Source: Caryophanales bacterium UBA1737 (GTDB lineage: Bacteria > Bacillota_I > Bacilli_A > ML615J-28 > CAG-313). From it: a DNA stretch of 62,046 bases. This document shows positions 25,947 to 33,986 of this stretch, piece by piece (position 1 is the stretch's first letter; each line of letters begins with the position of its first letter). Below the pieces are notes generated by a model. The model worked only from the letters and a program-made list of their open reading frames with translations, had not been told where the DNA came from and did not search any database. Location of the stretch: contig DCIB01000006.1 in assembly GCA_002315915.1 (NCBI GenBank), positions 1 to 62,046 on the forward strand. Direction: 5' to 3'. Both the position numbers and the translations under genes were made by a program.

Positions 25947-26883
25947 CTTCTAATATCCTTTTAATACCTCTTAATTTAGCTGAATGACTTCTATTATTTT
26001 CATTTAATTCTTTCATACTTGGTAATATTACTTTTTTATTTAATAACTCATATTGAACTTTCATATTTTCTGGAATAAAAGGTATATCTTTTGGAAGATT
26101 AAGTGTTGTATTTTCTTTAAAAATATTTTTTACTATTCTATCTTCTAAAGAATGAAATGTAATAACACAAAGTGTTCCATCTACTTTTAATAGTTTTATG
26201 GCGTCATTCAAACTTTCTTTTAATGAATTAAGTTCATTATTTACTTCTATTCTTATTGCTTGAAAAACTTGTTTAGCTGGATGGGATTCTTTTCTTAATA
26301 CTTTTGCAGGTAGACATTTTTTTATAATATCAACTAATTCAAATGTTGTATTAATTGGTTTTTCTAATCTTGCTTTACAAATTGATTTAGCAATTAATGG
26401 TGAATAATTATCTTCTCCATATTCATAAAATATCTTTTTTAATTCATCATATGTATAATTATTTACAACATCATACGCCGAAAACTTGTTATCTTGATTC
26501 ATTCTCATATCAAGAGGTGCATCAAATCTATAACTAAATCCTCTATCTGAATCATCAAATTGGAAACTTGATACTCCTAAATCGTATATAATACCATCTA
26601 CTTTATCAATATTATATTCATTTAAAAGGCTCTTAATATTAATAAAATTACCTTTAATAAAAGTAACTTTATTAATATACTTTTCTAAACGAGCACGAGA
26701 TTTGTTTAATGCATAATCATCTTGGTCAACGGCGTATAGATGTCCATTATCTAAACGTTTTAATATTTCTAATGAATGACCACCACCACCTAATGTTGCA
26801 TCTACATAAATACCATCTTTTTTTATATTTAATAATTCTATTGATTCATTTAATAATACTGAATAATGAGTTAATTCATCCAT
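25939..26883 (-). CDS. rsmH: 16S rRNA (cytosine1402-N4)-methyltransferase
   Basis: A 314-residue SAM-dependent methyltransferase (formerly MraW) acting on C1402 in the decoding centre of 16S rRNA. The SAM motif is IYVDATLGGGGHSLEIL, followed by IYDLGVSSFQFDDSDRGFSYRFDAPLDMRM, HPAKQVFQAIRIEVNNEL and CVITFHSLEDRIVK. Full length. In most bacteria it opens the division/cell-wall cluster; here no mraZ, ftsL or mur gene is near, and it sits between rpmF and nadD. AGAGGA lies upstream of ATG 26883. Confidence 0.96.
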   Translation of the reverse strand: MDELTHYSVLLNESIELLNIKKDGIYVDATLGGGGHSLEILKRLDNGHLYAVDQDDYALNKSRARLEKYINKVTFIKGNFINIKSLLNEYNIDKVDGIIYDLGVSSFQFDDSDRGFSYRFDAPLDMRMNQDNKFSAYDVVNNYTYDELKKIFYEYGEDNYSPLIAKSICKARLEKPINTTFELVDIIKKCLPAKVLRKESHPAKQVFQAIRIEVNNELNSLKESLNDAIKLLKVDGTLCVITFHSLEDRIVKNIFKENTTLNLPKDIPFIPENMKVQYELLNKKVILPSMKELNENNRSHSAKLRGIKRILEDE

Positions 26884-26903
26884 AATATTATTCCTCTATT
26901 TAT

Positions 26904-26912
26904 ATTATAACA
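26904..26912 (-). promoter_or_regulatory. Extended -10 promoter of rsmH-nadD
   Basis: Minus strand TGTTATAAT directly after the rpmF terminator and 20 bases before the rsmH start. Confidence 0.5.
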
Positions 26913-26934
26913 AAAAAACGCATCCTTTGATGCG
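26912..26934 (-). terminator. Intrinsic terminator of rpmF
   Basis: On the minus strand CGCATC-AAAG-GATGCG is followed by TTTTTTTG, 34 bases after the rpmF stop. Confidence 0.85.
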
Positions 26935-26967
26935 CTTTGATAATAAAGAAAGTTTATTTTTAAGCCC

Positions 26968-27180
26968 TTATTTACTTTCTTCTTCTTTAGGTTCTTCAAC
27001 CTTAATTTCTTTTACTAACTTACCATCATAAAAACCACATGTAGGACAAACACGGTGATTTAATTTTAATTCACCACAATTTGAACAAACAACCATTCCT
27101 GGAGCTGTAATTTTATAATGTGTACGTCTTTTTAATTTACGTGTTTTAGATACACGTCTTTGTTGAGCAATTGCACCCAT
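26968..27180 (-). CDS. rpmF: 50S ribosomal protein L32, zinc-binding form
   Basis: A 70-residue L32. The N-terminal GAIAQQRRVSKTRKLKRRTHYK is canonical (usual start AVPxRRxSKxRK). It keeps both CxxC pairs (CSNCGE and CPTCGF), so it is the zinc-binding C+ form. A short acidic tail (KVEEPKEEESK) extends past the usual end. It follows yceD by 13 bases, the standard yceD-rpmF pair, and is followed by a terminator. Confidence 0.96.
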   Translation of the reverse strand: MGAIAQQRRVSKTRKLKRRTHYKITAPGMVVCSNCGELKLNHRVCPTCGFYDGKLVKEIKVEEPKEEESK

Positions 27181-27193
27181 AGGTAACCTCTTT

Positions 27194-27694
27194 CTACAAA
27201 TCTTCTAAATCAGAATCATTTATTTCTTTTCCATCAGAATAAGAAATTATTTCTTCACCATCTTCTATAGGTATTTCTTCATTTAATACAATACCACGTT
27301 CTTTTAATACTTCATATGCATCAGGACGAGTAACACTTATGGGCTTATCAATTAAAATGTTTGTCCAGCACATTATGCTTGTATCAATTGTATTGTTTTC
27401 AATTAAGAAATAATCATCATTTAATGTAGTTGAATAAATTTCAGAATAATCATTCTCAAATAAATAATCAACAGGATCAAGTGTTAATGCACATTCTAAA
27501 ACCATTTTAGTTTTTATATGGTAATTAAATTCATAAGTTTCAATATCTAATTGGTTGATTTGTCCGGTTAATTCTACCGAATCAATCGATATAATATCTT
27601 TAACATCTTTTGCATAATCACTTAAATCTAGTATTTCACTAAATGCATATGGAAAATCATGAATTTTAAGTAATTGTTGTATGGAATATTTCAT
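27194..27694 (-). CDS. yceD: YceD/DUF177 family protein
   Basis: A 166-residue DUF177 protein, implicated in 23S rRNA or large-subunit accumulation in bacteria and plastids. The central YHIKTKMVLECALTLDPVDYLFE block, with one cysteine of the usual C-x-R-C-L region, and a very acidic C-terminus (EDGEEIISYSDGKEINDSDLEDL) are visible. ATG 27694 is chosen: AAGGTG lies before it, while the GTG nine bases upstream is part of that site. First gene of yceD-rpmF with a good sigma-A promoter. Confidence 0.85.
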   Translation of the reverse strand: MKYSIQQLLKIHDFPYAFSEILDLSDYAKDVKDIISIDSVELTGQINQLDIETYEFNYHIKTKMVLECALTLDPVDYLFENDYSEIYSTTLNDDYFLIENNTIDTSIMCWTNILIDKPISVTRPDAYEVLKERGIVLNEEIPIEDGEEIISYSDGKEINDSDLEDL

Positions 27695-27726
27695 ATCAAT
27701 CACCTTATGATTTTTAAGACATAATT

Positions 27727-27755
27727 ATTATAGCACTTAATACAATACTATTCAA
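27727..27755 (-). promoter_or_regulatory. Sigma-A promoter of yceD-rpmF
   Basis: Minus strand TTGAAT (27750-27755), 17-bp spacer, TATAAT (27727-27732). Leader about 27 bases. Confidence 0.7.
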
Positions 27756-27763
27756 ACAATATG

Positions 27764-27798
27764 AAATAGTCCTAACTTGATAAAAGTTAGGACTATTT
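27764..27798 (-). terminator. Terminator of the V-ATPase operon
   Basis: AAATAGTCCTAACT pairs exactly with 27785-27798 around seven bases, directly after the ntpD stop. The T-tract is short (ATTTCATATTG), but the stem is strong. Confidence 0.75.
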
Positions 27799-27799
27799 A

Positions 27800-28438
27800 T
27801 TATGCGTTATTTTTACTCATAATGATCTCTTTTGATTTCATTAATCTTATAGTATTAGAACGTTCATTATCATCTAATTTTAATGTTATAAAATGAATTG
27901 TTTCTATATAAGATGGGATCATTACAAACTCAATGGCGTTAACACGTCTTCTTGTTTTTTCTATTTCTATAGCTAACATATCACATGTTTTTTCTATTTC
28001 TGCCAGTCTGACTAAAGATGGTAATAATTTAGATAAATTAATTACTGCTAAATCTAAATCAGATGATGTATTTAAAAAACTATATGTTAGGTTAATGTCT
28101 TTACTTGCTTCTTCAATTTCAATTTTCGGAGTAGTCATATTCATAATATGTTTAGATGAAATGTTTAAAGACAATTCTTTAGAAGGTACCATTAAACTTT
28201 CAGCTATAACATCATTACTTAATTGCTTTGCTGTATCTTTAAAATTATCTAAAAGAATTGTTAATTCTTTTTCAACATTTTCTCTTAATTTACGATTTTC
28301 TTTTACTAAAAGCATATATTGACGAACCATTTCATCTTGTTTATCTTTTAGTAATTTATGACCTCTTTTAGTTGTAGCAAGTGTATTTTTAAGACGTGTT
28401 AATTCCATTCTAGTGGGATTAACATTTAGTCTTGACAT
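27800..28438 (-). CDS. ntpD: V-type ATPase subunit D
   Basis: A 212-residue central-stalk subunit that rotates within the A3B3 head. MSRLNVNPTRMELTRLKNTLATTKRGHKLLKDKQDEM is the family N-terminus; the protein is two long helices, with the C-terminal RRRVNAIEFVMIP block. Last gene of the nine-gene operon, 6 bases after ntpB, followed by a hairpin. Confidence 0.95.
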   Translation of the reverse strand: MSRLNVNPTRMELTRLKNTLATTKRGHKLLKDKQDEMVRQYMLLVKENRKLRENVEKELTILLDNFKDTAKQLSNDVIAESLMVPSKELSLNISSKHIMNMTTPKIEIEEASKDINLTYSFLNTSSDLDLAVINLSKLLPSLVRLAEIEKTCDMLAIEIEKTRRRVNAIEFVMIPSYIETIHFITLKLDDNERSNTIRLMKSKEIIMSKNNA

Positions 28439-28444
28439 ATTTAA

Positions 28445-29824
28445 TTATTCCTCATCTTTAGGATAGAATTCATCAATTAAATTAGTATCAATACGTTTTA
28501 ATTCACTTTTAGGTAAAATTTTTAATAATTTCCAACCAAGATTAAGTGTATCTTCAATTTGTCTATTTGTTTGATATCCTTGAGAAACATAATTTTTCTC
28601 AAATGCATCTGCAAATTCTGCATATTTTTTATCAACATCAGATAAAGCAGCTTCACCTAAAATAACAGATAATTCTTTTGCTTCTTTACCACGAGCATAT
28701 GCAGCAAATAATTGATTCATTGTTTGAGCATGATCAATTCTTGTTTTATCTTTGCCTATACCTTTATCTTTCAAACGTGATAGAGATGGTAATACGTCAA
28801 TTGGAGGAGTTATACCTTTATTATATAATTCACGTGAAAGAATAATTTGGCCTTCTGTTATATAACCTGTAAGGTCAGGAATTGGATGAGTTTTATCATC
28901 TTCTGGCATTGATAAAATAGGGATTTGTGTAATCGAACCTTTTGAACCAACTATACGACCAGCACGTTCATAAAGAGCTGCTAAATCTGTATACATATAC
29001 CCTGGATATCCTCGACGGCCTGGAACTTCTTTTCTAGCAGCTGATACTTCACGTAATGCTTCAGCATAGTTTGTAATATCAGTAATAATTACTAAAACAT
29101 GCATTCCAAGAGTATAGGCTAAATATTCAGCACAAGTAATTGCCATACGAGGAGTTGCAATACGCTCAATTGCAGGGTCATTTGCAAGGTTCATAAATAA
29201 AACACTTCGATCAATTGATCCACTCTTTTTAAAATCTTGAATAAAATAATCTGCTTCTTCAAAAGTAATACCTACGGCAGCAAATACAACTGCAAATTGA
29301 TCAGTTGTTCCTCTAACCTTCGCTTGACGAGCAATTTGAGCTGCAAGTTTTGCGTGAGGTAGACCTGATCCGGAAAATATTGGTAATTTTTGACCACGTA
29401 CTAAAGTATTTAATCCATCTATTGCAGATATACCTGTTTGAATAAATTCATTTGGATAATCACGTGCAACAGGATTAATTGGTTGACCATTAATATCAAG
29501 TGATTGATCTGGAATAATTTCACCACCACCATCAATAGGGCGCCCCATACCATCAAATACTCTACCTATAATATCTGGAGATACTTTTAATTCAATACCA
29601 TGTCCTAAAAAAGATACTTTAGATGTTGATATTTTTAATCCTTGAGAAGAATTAAATAATTGAATTAATGCTTTATCATTATTTACTTCCAATACTTTAC
29701 CAACACGTTCTTCACCGTTTTCTTGAACAATACGAACTAATTCATCGTATTTAACACCTTCTACTTGATCAACAAGCATTAAAGGACCAACTACTTCACG
29801 GATAGTCTTATATTGAATAGCCAT
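28445..29824 (-). CDS. ntpB: V-type ATPase subunit B
   Basis: A 459-residue non-catalytic nucleotide-binding-type subunit of the A3B3 head. YKTIREVVGPLMLVDQVEGV is the beta-barrel start; PIFSGSGLPHAKLAAQIARQAKV replaces a true Walker A; the arginine-finger region SMPEDDKTHPIPDLTGYITEGQI is present. Length normal. It follows ntpA with one base between them. Confidence 0.97.
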   Translation of the reverse strand: MAIQYKTIREVVGPLMLVDQVEGVKYDELVRIVQENGEERVGKVLEVNNDKALIQLFNSSQGLKISTSKVSFLGHGIELKVSPDIIGRVFDGMGRPIDGGGEIIPDQSLDINGQPINPVARDYPNEFIQTGISAIDGLNTLVRGQKLPIFSGSGLPHAKLAAQIARQAKVRGTTDQFAVVFAAVGITFEEADYFIQDFKKSGSIDRSVLFMNLANDPAIERIATPRMAITCAEYLAYTLGMHVLVIITDITNYAEALREVSAARKEVPGRRGYPGYMYTDLAALYERAGRIVGSKGSITQIPILSMPEDDKTHPIPDLTGYITEGQIILSRELYNKGITPPIDVLPSLSRLKDKGIGKDKTRIDHAQTMNQLFAAYARGKEAKELSVILGEAALSDVDKKYAEFADAFEKNYVSQGYQTNRQIEDTLNLGWKLLKILPKSELKRIDTNLIDEFYPKDEE

Positions 29825-29825
29825 G

Positions 29826-31598
29826 TTATTCAGCCTCTCTTTCTAAAGCGTTAAATTCGTTTTCAAGTTTTGAAGATATTTCTTTTAAATGATTATCAAA
29901 CTCATCTTCTTTAACATATTTCATACGTCCAATATCTTCTAAGATGTCCATTTTCATAATATCGTTAAATGAAACGTTATTAGAAAGAGCTTTACATGCA
30001 TCTTCATACCAAGTAATGATAGTTTTTAACATTCCATATTGTTTATGAAGTGAAGTAAATGTATCTATTTCATGGAATGCATTTTGGTGAAGATAGTCTT
30101 CACGAATACTTCTTGCACATTCAAGTTTTAATCTATCAACATATTCTAATGAATCAACACCAACTAAACGAACAATTTCATTTAATGATGCTTCTTCTTG
30201 TAACATATTTCTAGTAAATGAGACAACACTACTCCAAGCACTTTCAATATTTTCATCAAAGTATGATTGTAATTGATCATCATATAATGAATAACTCTTT
30301 AACCAATCAATAGCAGGGAAATGACGCTGTTGAGCAAGTGTACTAGATAATCCCCAGAATACTTTTACAATACGTAGGGTTGCTTGAGAAACTGGTTCAG
30401 AAGTATCACCACCAGGTGGTGAAACAGCACCGATTGCAGTTACTGCACCAGTTCTTCTATCAGATGATAAACATTCAACAAAACCTGCTCTTTCGTAGAA
30501 TTCTGCAAGTCTACTAGATAAGTATGCAGGATATCCTTCTTCACCTGGCATTTCTTCTAAACGAGAACTCATTTCACGTAATGCTTCTGCCCAACGTGAT
30601 GTTGAATCGGCCATAATAGCTACTTTATAACCCATATCTCTATAGTATTCAGCAATAGTAATACCTGTATAAATACTTGCTTCACGAGCAGCAACTGGCA
30701 TATTAGATGTATTTGCAATTAAAACAGTTCTCTTCATTAATGACAAGCCTGTTTTTGGATCGTGAAGCTCAGGGAATTCACGAAGAACATCAGTCATTTC
30801 ATTTCCACGTTCACCACATCCAATATATACAATAATATCGGCATCTGCCCATTTAGCTAATTGATGTTGAACAACTGTTTTACCAGAGCCAAATGGTCCA
30901 GGAATAGCTGCTACACCACCTATTGCAACAGGGAATAAACTATCAATGACTCTTTGACCTGTTACCATTGGTTGATTAGGTGATAATTTAGTTTTATAAG
31001 GACGCATACGTCTTACAGGCCATGATTGCATCATTTTAACTTCAATATCTTTACCATTAGAATCAATGACACATATAGTATCTAATACTGTATGATTACC
31101 TTTATTAATCTTTTTTACAATACCTGATACTTTATATGGAGTCATTATTTTATGTAAAACAGCTTCTGTTTCTTGAACTGTACCTAAAATATCTCCGCTA
31201 GTTACTTTGTCTCCTACTTTAACACAAGGATTAAAATCCCATAGTTTTTCATGATTAAGTTTATCAATATCAACACCAAGTGGGATATAATTACCAAACT
31301 TATCATATATTTTAGCAAGAGGTCGTTCGATACCATCAAAGATACCTTCTAATAATCCAGGGCCTAGTTCAACTGATAATGGTTCGCCAGTAAAATAAAC
31401 TGGTTCACCAACACCAATTCCTGCTGTTTCTTCATATACTTGGATTGATGCTATATCACCACGTAGTTCAATAACTTCACCAATTAAATGTTTATCACTT
31501 ACACGAACTACATCGAATAATTGAACATCTTTCATACCACTGGCCATTACAAGTGGGCCAGCGACTTTAGTTATAGTTCCTAATTTTTCTTGATTCAT
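29826..31598 (-). CDS. ntpA: V-type ATPase catalytic subunit A
   Basis: A 590-residue catalytic subunit that hydrolyses or makes ATP. Walker A is GPFGSGKT (residues 234-241), Walker B lies near VAIMADSTSRWAEALREMS, and the extra non-homologous region of about 115-185 separates A from F-type beta subunits. The C-terminal helical domain is complete. AGGAG precedes the start; tight spacing to subunits F and B. Confidence 0.98.
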   Translation of the reverse strand: MNQEKLGTITKVAGPLVMASGMKDVQLFDVVRVSDKHLIGEVIELRGDIASIQVYEETAGIGVGEPVYFTGEPLSVELGPGLLEGIFDGIERPLAKIYDKFGNYIPLGVDIDKLNHEKLWDFNPCVKVGDKVTSGDILGTVQETEAVLHKIMTPYKVSGIVKKINKGNHTVLDTICVIDSNGKDIEVKMMQSWPVRRMRPYKTKLSPNQPMVTGQRVIDSLFPVAIGGVAAIPGPFGSGKTVVQHQLAKWADADIIVYIGCGERGNEMTDVLREFPELHDPKTGLSLMKRTVLIANTSNMPVAAREASIYTGITIAEYYRDMGYKVAIMADSTSRWAEALREMSSRLEEMPGEEGYPAYLSSRLAEFYERAGFVECLSSDRRTGAVTAIGAVSPPGGDTSEPVSQATLRIVKVFWGLSSTLAQQRHFPAIDWLKSYSLYDDQLQSYFDENIESAWSSVVSFTRNMLQEEASLNEIVRLVGVDSLEYVDRLKLECARSIREDYLHQNAFHEIDTFTSLHKQYGMLKTIITWYEDACKALSNNVSFNDIMKMDILEDIGRMKYVKEDEFDNHLKEISSKLENEFNALEREAE

Positions 31599-31607
31599 AG
31601 CTTTCTC

Positions 31608-31922
31608 CTAAAAAATATCAATACCAATAGCTTTTTCAACATTATCTTTTATTTTCTTTAATCCAACACCATTTGATGCTTCATCAAGAGGAATTGGTAA
31701 AATTATAGGATATGTTTTATTAGCATATTTTTCTAAGACTTCTGGTATTGATGAATAAATATTTTCTGAAACATAAATAATTTTAATACCATCTTTAGAA
31801 AGATGATAAATTGTTGTATCAACTTCTTTTAAATCAGATAAAATAAAAGTTTTAATACCAAGTGCGTTAAATAGATTAACATTTTTAGTTTCACCAATAC
31901 ATGCTATACTTGATTTATCCAT
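31608..31922 (-). CDS. ntpG: V-type ATPase subunit F
   Basis: A 104-residue central-stalk subunit (F in the A/V nomenclature, NtpG in Enterococcus), which binds subunit D and affects ATPase activity. IACIGETKNVNLFNALGIKTFILSD and the C-terminal PIILPIPLDEASNGVGLKKIKDNVEKAIGIDIF match the family. Its place between C and A is the standard order. Confidence 0.9.
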   Translation of the reverse strand: MDKSSIACIGETKNVNLFNALGIKTFILSDLKEVDTTIYHLSKDGIKIIYVSENIYSSIPEVLEKYANKTYPIILPIPLDEASNGVGLKKIKDNVEKAIGIDIF

Positions 31923-31935
31923 TTTTATATCCTCA

Positions 31936-32871
31936 TTAAAAATCTAATAGATCATTTAATTCAACACTTGTTGAACCAACAACCTTTTTAACGTTATAAA
32001 TACTTGCGTTAACTTCTAAATAATAATACATAAGTGGACCGACACTATCTGCATCATTAGAATAAGTTTTAATATTATTTAACAATAGTTGATTAGACAT
32101 TCTTTCGACACTTGATAATTTTTTTGTTTTTAAATAACATTTACAAAGTGTTTCAAAATCTTTTGAGATATTTTTTAATTCATTTGTAAAATTATCAAAT
32201 GTATTATCATAAGCTTTTATAAATATTGAAGTATCAAAGTTACCATTATTAAATAATACTTTAGATAATTCTTCTTTTGACCATCCTAAATTAAACACTC
32301 TAAGTAACGATGTAAAATTAGTATAATCGATTAATGATTTTAAATAACTTCTTATACATTCACTATTAGTATTTTTTAAACAGTAATCAAATACTGTTTG
32401 ATCAATGAATTGTGATAATTCAAATGCATTATAAGATTTTTTACTAATAGCATCAAAAATTAAATCTATACTTTTATTAATATGTTTAAATTCTGTATCA
32501 ATATTATTAAATATTTTATTCTTTAATGTATTAAAATCTAATATTGATGAAGCATGTTCAAGAGGTTCTTGAATATTAAAATACTTAGATTTTAATAACA
32601 TTTTAATATTTTGAGAATCTTTTATTAAATAAAATAATTCTACTTCATCAATTTTAGGTGAATTTAATTTTAATGTATTAATACATTTATTAAATTCATT
32701 TTCACACATCTCATCAATAGTAAGACCGTTATCTCCAAATCCAGTTTCTTGTAAAGATAATATACAATTTGAGATAGATTTTCCTTTTAATTTAAATGTG
32801 TCAGTTTTTTTTAATATTTTATTTTCTAATGATTTAATAGTTCCACTTGCAAAAGGATAACTATTTTGCAT
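31936..32871 (-). CDS. ntpC: V-type ATPase subunit C (d)
   Basis: A 311-residue all-helical subunit that seats the central stalk on the membrane ring. Sequence conservation is low, as usual; YPFASGTIKSLENKIL at the N-terminus and three repeated helical units support the call, and position between E and F confirms it. It overlaps ntpE by 11 bases. Confidence 0.88.
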   Translation of the reverse strand: MQNSYPFASGTIKSLENKILKKTDTFKLKGKSISNCILSLQETGFGDNGLTIDEMCENEFNKCINTLKLNSPKIDEVELFYLIKDSQNIKMLLKSKYFNIQEPLEHASSILDFNTLKNKIFNNIDTEFKHINKSIDLIFDAISKKSYNAFELSQFIDQTVFDYCLKNTNSECIRSYLKSLIDYTNFTSLLRVFNLGWSKEELSKVLFNNGNFDTSIFIKAYDNTFDNFTNELKNISKDFETLCKCYLKTKKLSSVERMSNQLLLNNIKTYSNDADSVGPLMYYYLEVNASIYNVKKVVGSTSVELNDLLDF

Positions 32872-33484
32872 CTTGCACCTTAAACATTAAATCTGCTAGT
32901 GTCTTTTCCATCTTCTCTTCAGATAATCTTAATGCTTCTTCAAAAGATAGGTCTATATCAAAAGCATCAGCTAATACAATAAAACCGCCTTTAATATTAG
33001 CAAAGTTTTTAATTAAATTAAATTTGATATTAGTTTTTAATTCTTTAGATAAGATATCTAAATTGTTATCTTTTTTAGATGAAAATAATTTATTAAATAC
33101 ATCATAATCTTTTTCTGATACTTTAATTTCTACATCTTTAGAAAATTTTATATTTTTTAAAGAATCTATAACATATTTAAATAAATCTTTTTCACTACAA
33201 TTACATAAATCATCAAGTGCAGATAAATAAGCATTATGTATAAGTTTTTTCTTATATATTAAAGTAGTTTGTTTATCATTTTGTTTAATACTTGATAAAA
33301 CTGTTTGTGTTTGTGAAGATATTTTTTCTTTTACACTATTAATTTGGTCATTAGATTTAGAAGTTTGATTAGCAATAATTTTATCTTTTTCTTCTTTTGC
33401 AAGTTTTTTAGCATCTTCAATTATTTGATTTGCTTCTAAAGATGCTTTTTCACTTATTTTATCGTAGATTGAATTATTACTCAT
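32861..33484 (-). CDS. ntpE: V-type ATPase subunit E
   Basis: A 207-residue peripheral-stalk subunit. A long N-terminal helix rich in Lys, Glu and Ala (about 1-85, coiled-coil with the H-like subunit) precedes a globular C-terminal domain with GGFIVLADAFDIDLSFEEAL. Position after K and overlap with ntpC are standard. Confidence 0.9.
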   Translation of the reverse strand: MSNNSIYDKISEKASLEANQIIEDAKKLAKEEKDKIIANQTSKSNDQINSVKEKISSQTQTVLSSIKQNDKQTTLIYKKKLIHNAYLSALDDLCNCSEKDLFKYVIDSLKNIKFSKDVEIKVSEKDYDVFNKLFSSKKDNNLDILSKELKTNIKFNLIKNFANIKGGFIVLADAFDIDLSFEEALRLSEEKMEKTLADLMFKVQDAK

Positions 33485-33499
33485 AAAAAATTGTGACCT

Positions 33500-33970
33500 T
33501 TATTTAACACCAAATATTAATAAGATACTTACAATTAATGAAAGGATGGCATATGTTTCAACTAATACTGCCATAGTAATACCTTTACCAGAAGCATCAG
33601 GTTGTTTAGCAGTCATTAAAATACCAGCCATAGCAACTTTACCTTGGAAAATAGCTGAAATTAAACCATTAAATGCAATAGGCATACAAGCCCAGAAATA
33701 ACTCCAACCTTGTTCAACAGTTAAATCGGCAGCATTTCCACCAAGTAATCCTATTTGTAACATTAATAATACAGTAATTAAGAATCCATATAATCCTTGA
33801 GTACCAGGTAAAATTTGTAATACTAATAATTTACCAAATAATTCTGGTTGTTCAGATGTTACACCAGCTGCAGCTTTACCACACATTTGAACTCCTAAAA
33901 TAGATCCAATACCAGCAAGTACAGTAGCTAATACTGCACCTACCATTGCAATAACAATTCCAATTGACAT
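33500..33970 (-). CDS. ntpK: V-type ATPase membrane ring subunit K, Na+-type
   Basis: A 156-residue duplicated c-subunit with four membrane helices forming the rotor ring. The Na+ ligands known from Enterococcus hirae NtpK (Leu61, Thr64, Gln65, Gln110, Glu139) are all present here: Leu54, Thr57 and Gln58 in LPGTQG, Gln109 in FQGKVAMAG, and Glu138 in LVETYAIL. This argues for Na+ rather than H+ transport. Only the second hairpin has the ion-binding Glu, so the ring carries one site per subunit. GGAG precedes ATG 33970. Confidence 0.95.
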   Translation of the reverse strand: MSIGIVIAMVGAVLATVLAGIGSILGVQMCGKAAAGVTSEQPELFGKLLVLQILPGTQGLYGFLITVLLMLQIGLLGGNAADLTVEQGWSYFWACMPIAFNGLISAIFQGKVAMAGILMTAKQPDASGKGITMAVLVETYAILSLIVSILLIFGVK

Positions 33971-33986
33971 AATTTTTATCTCCTTT

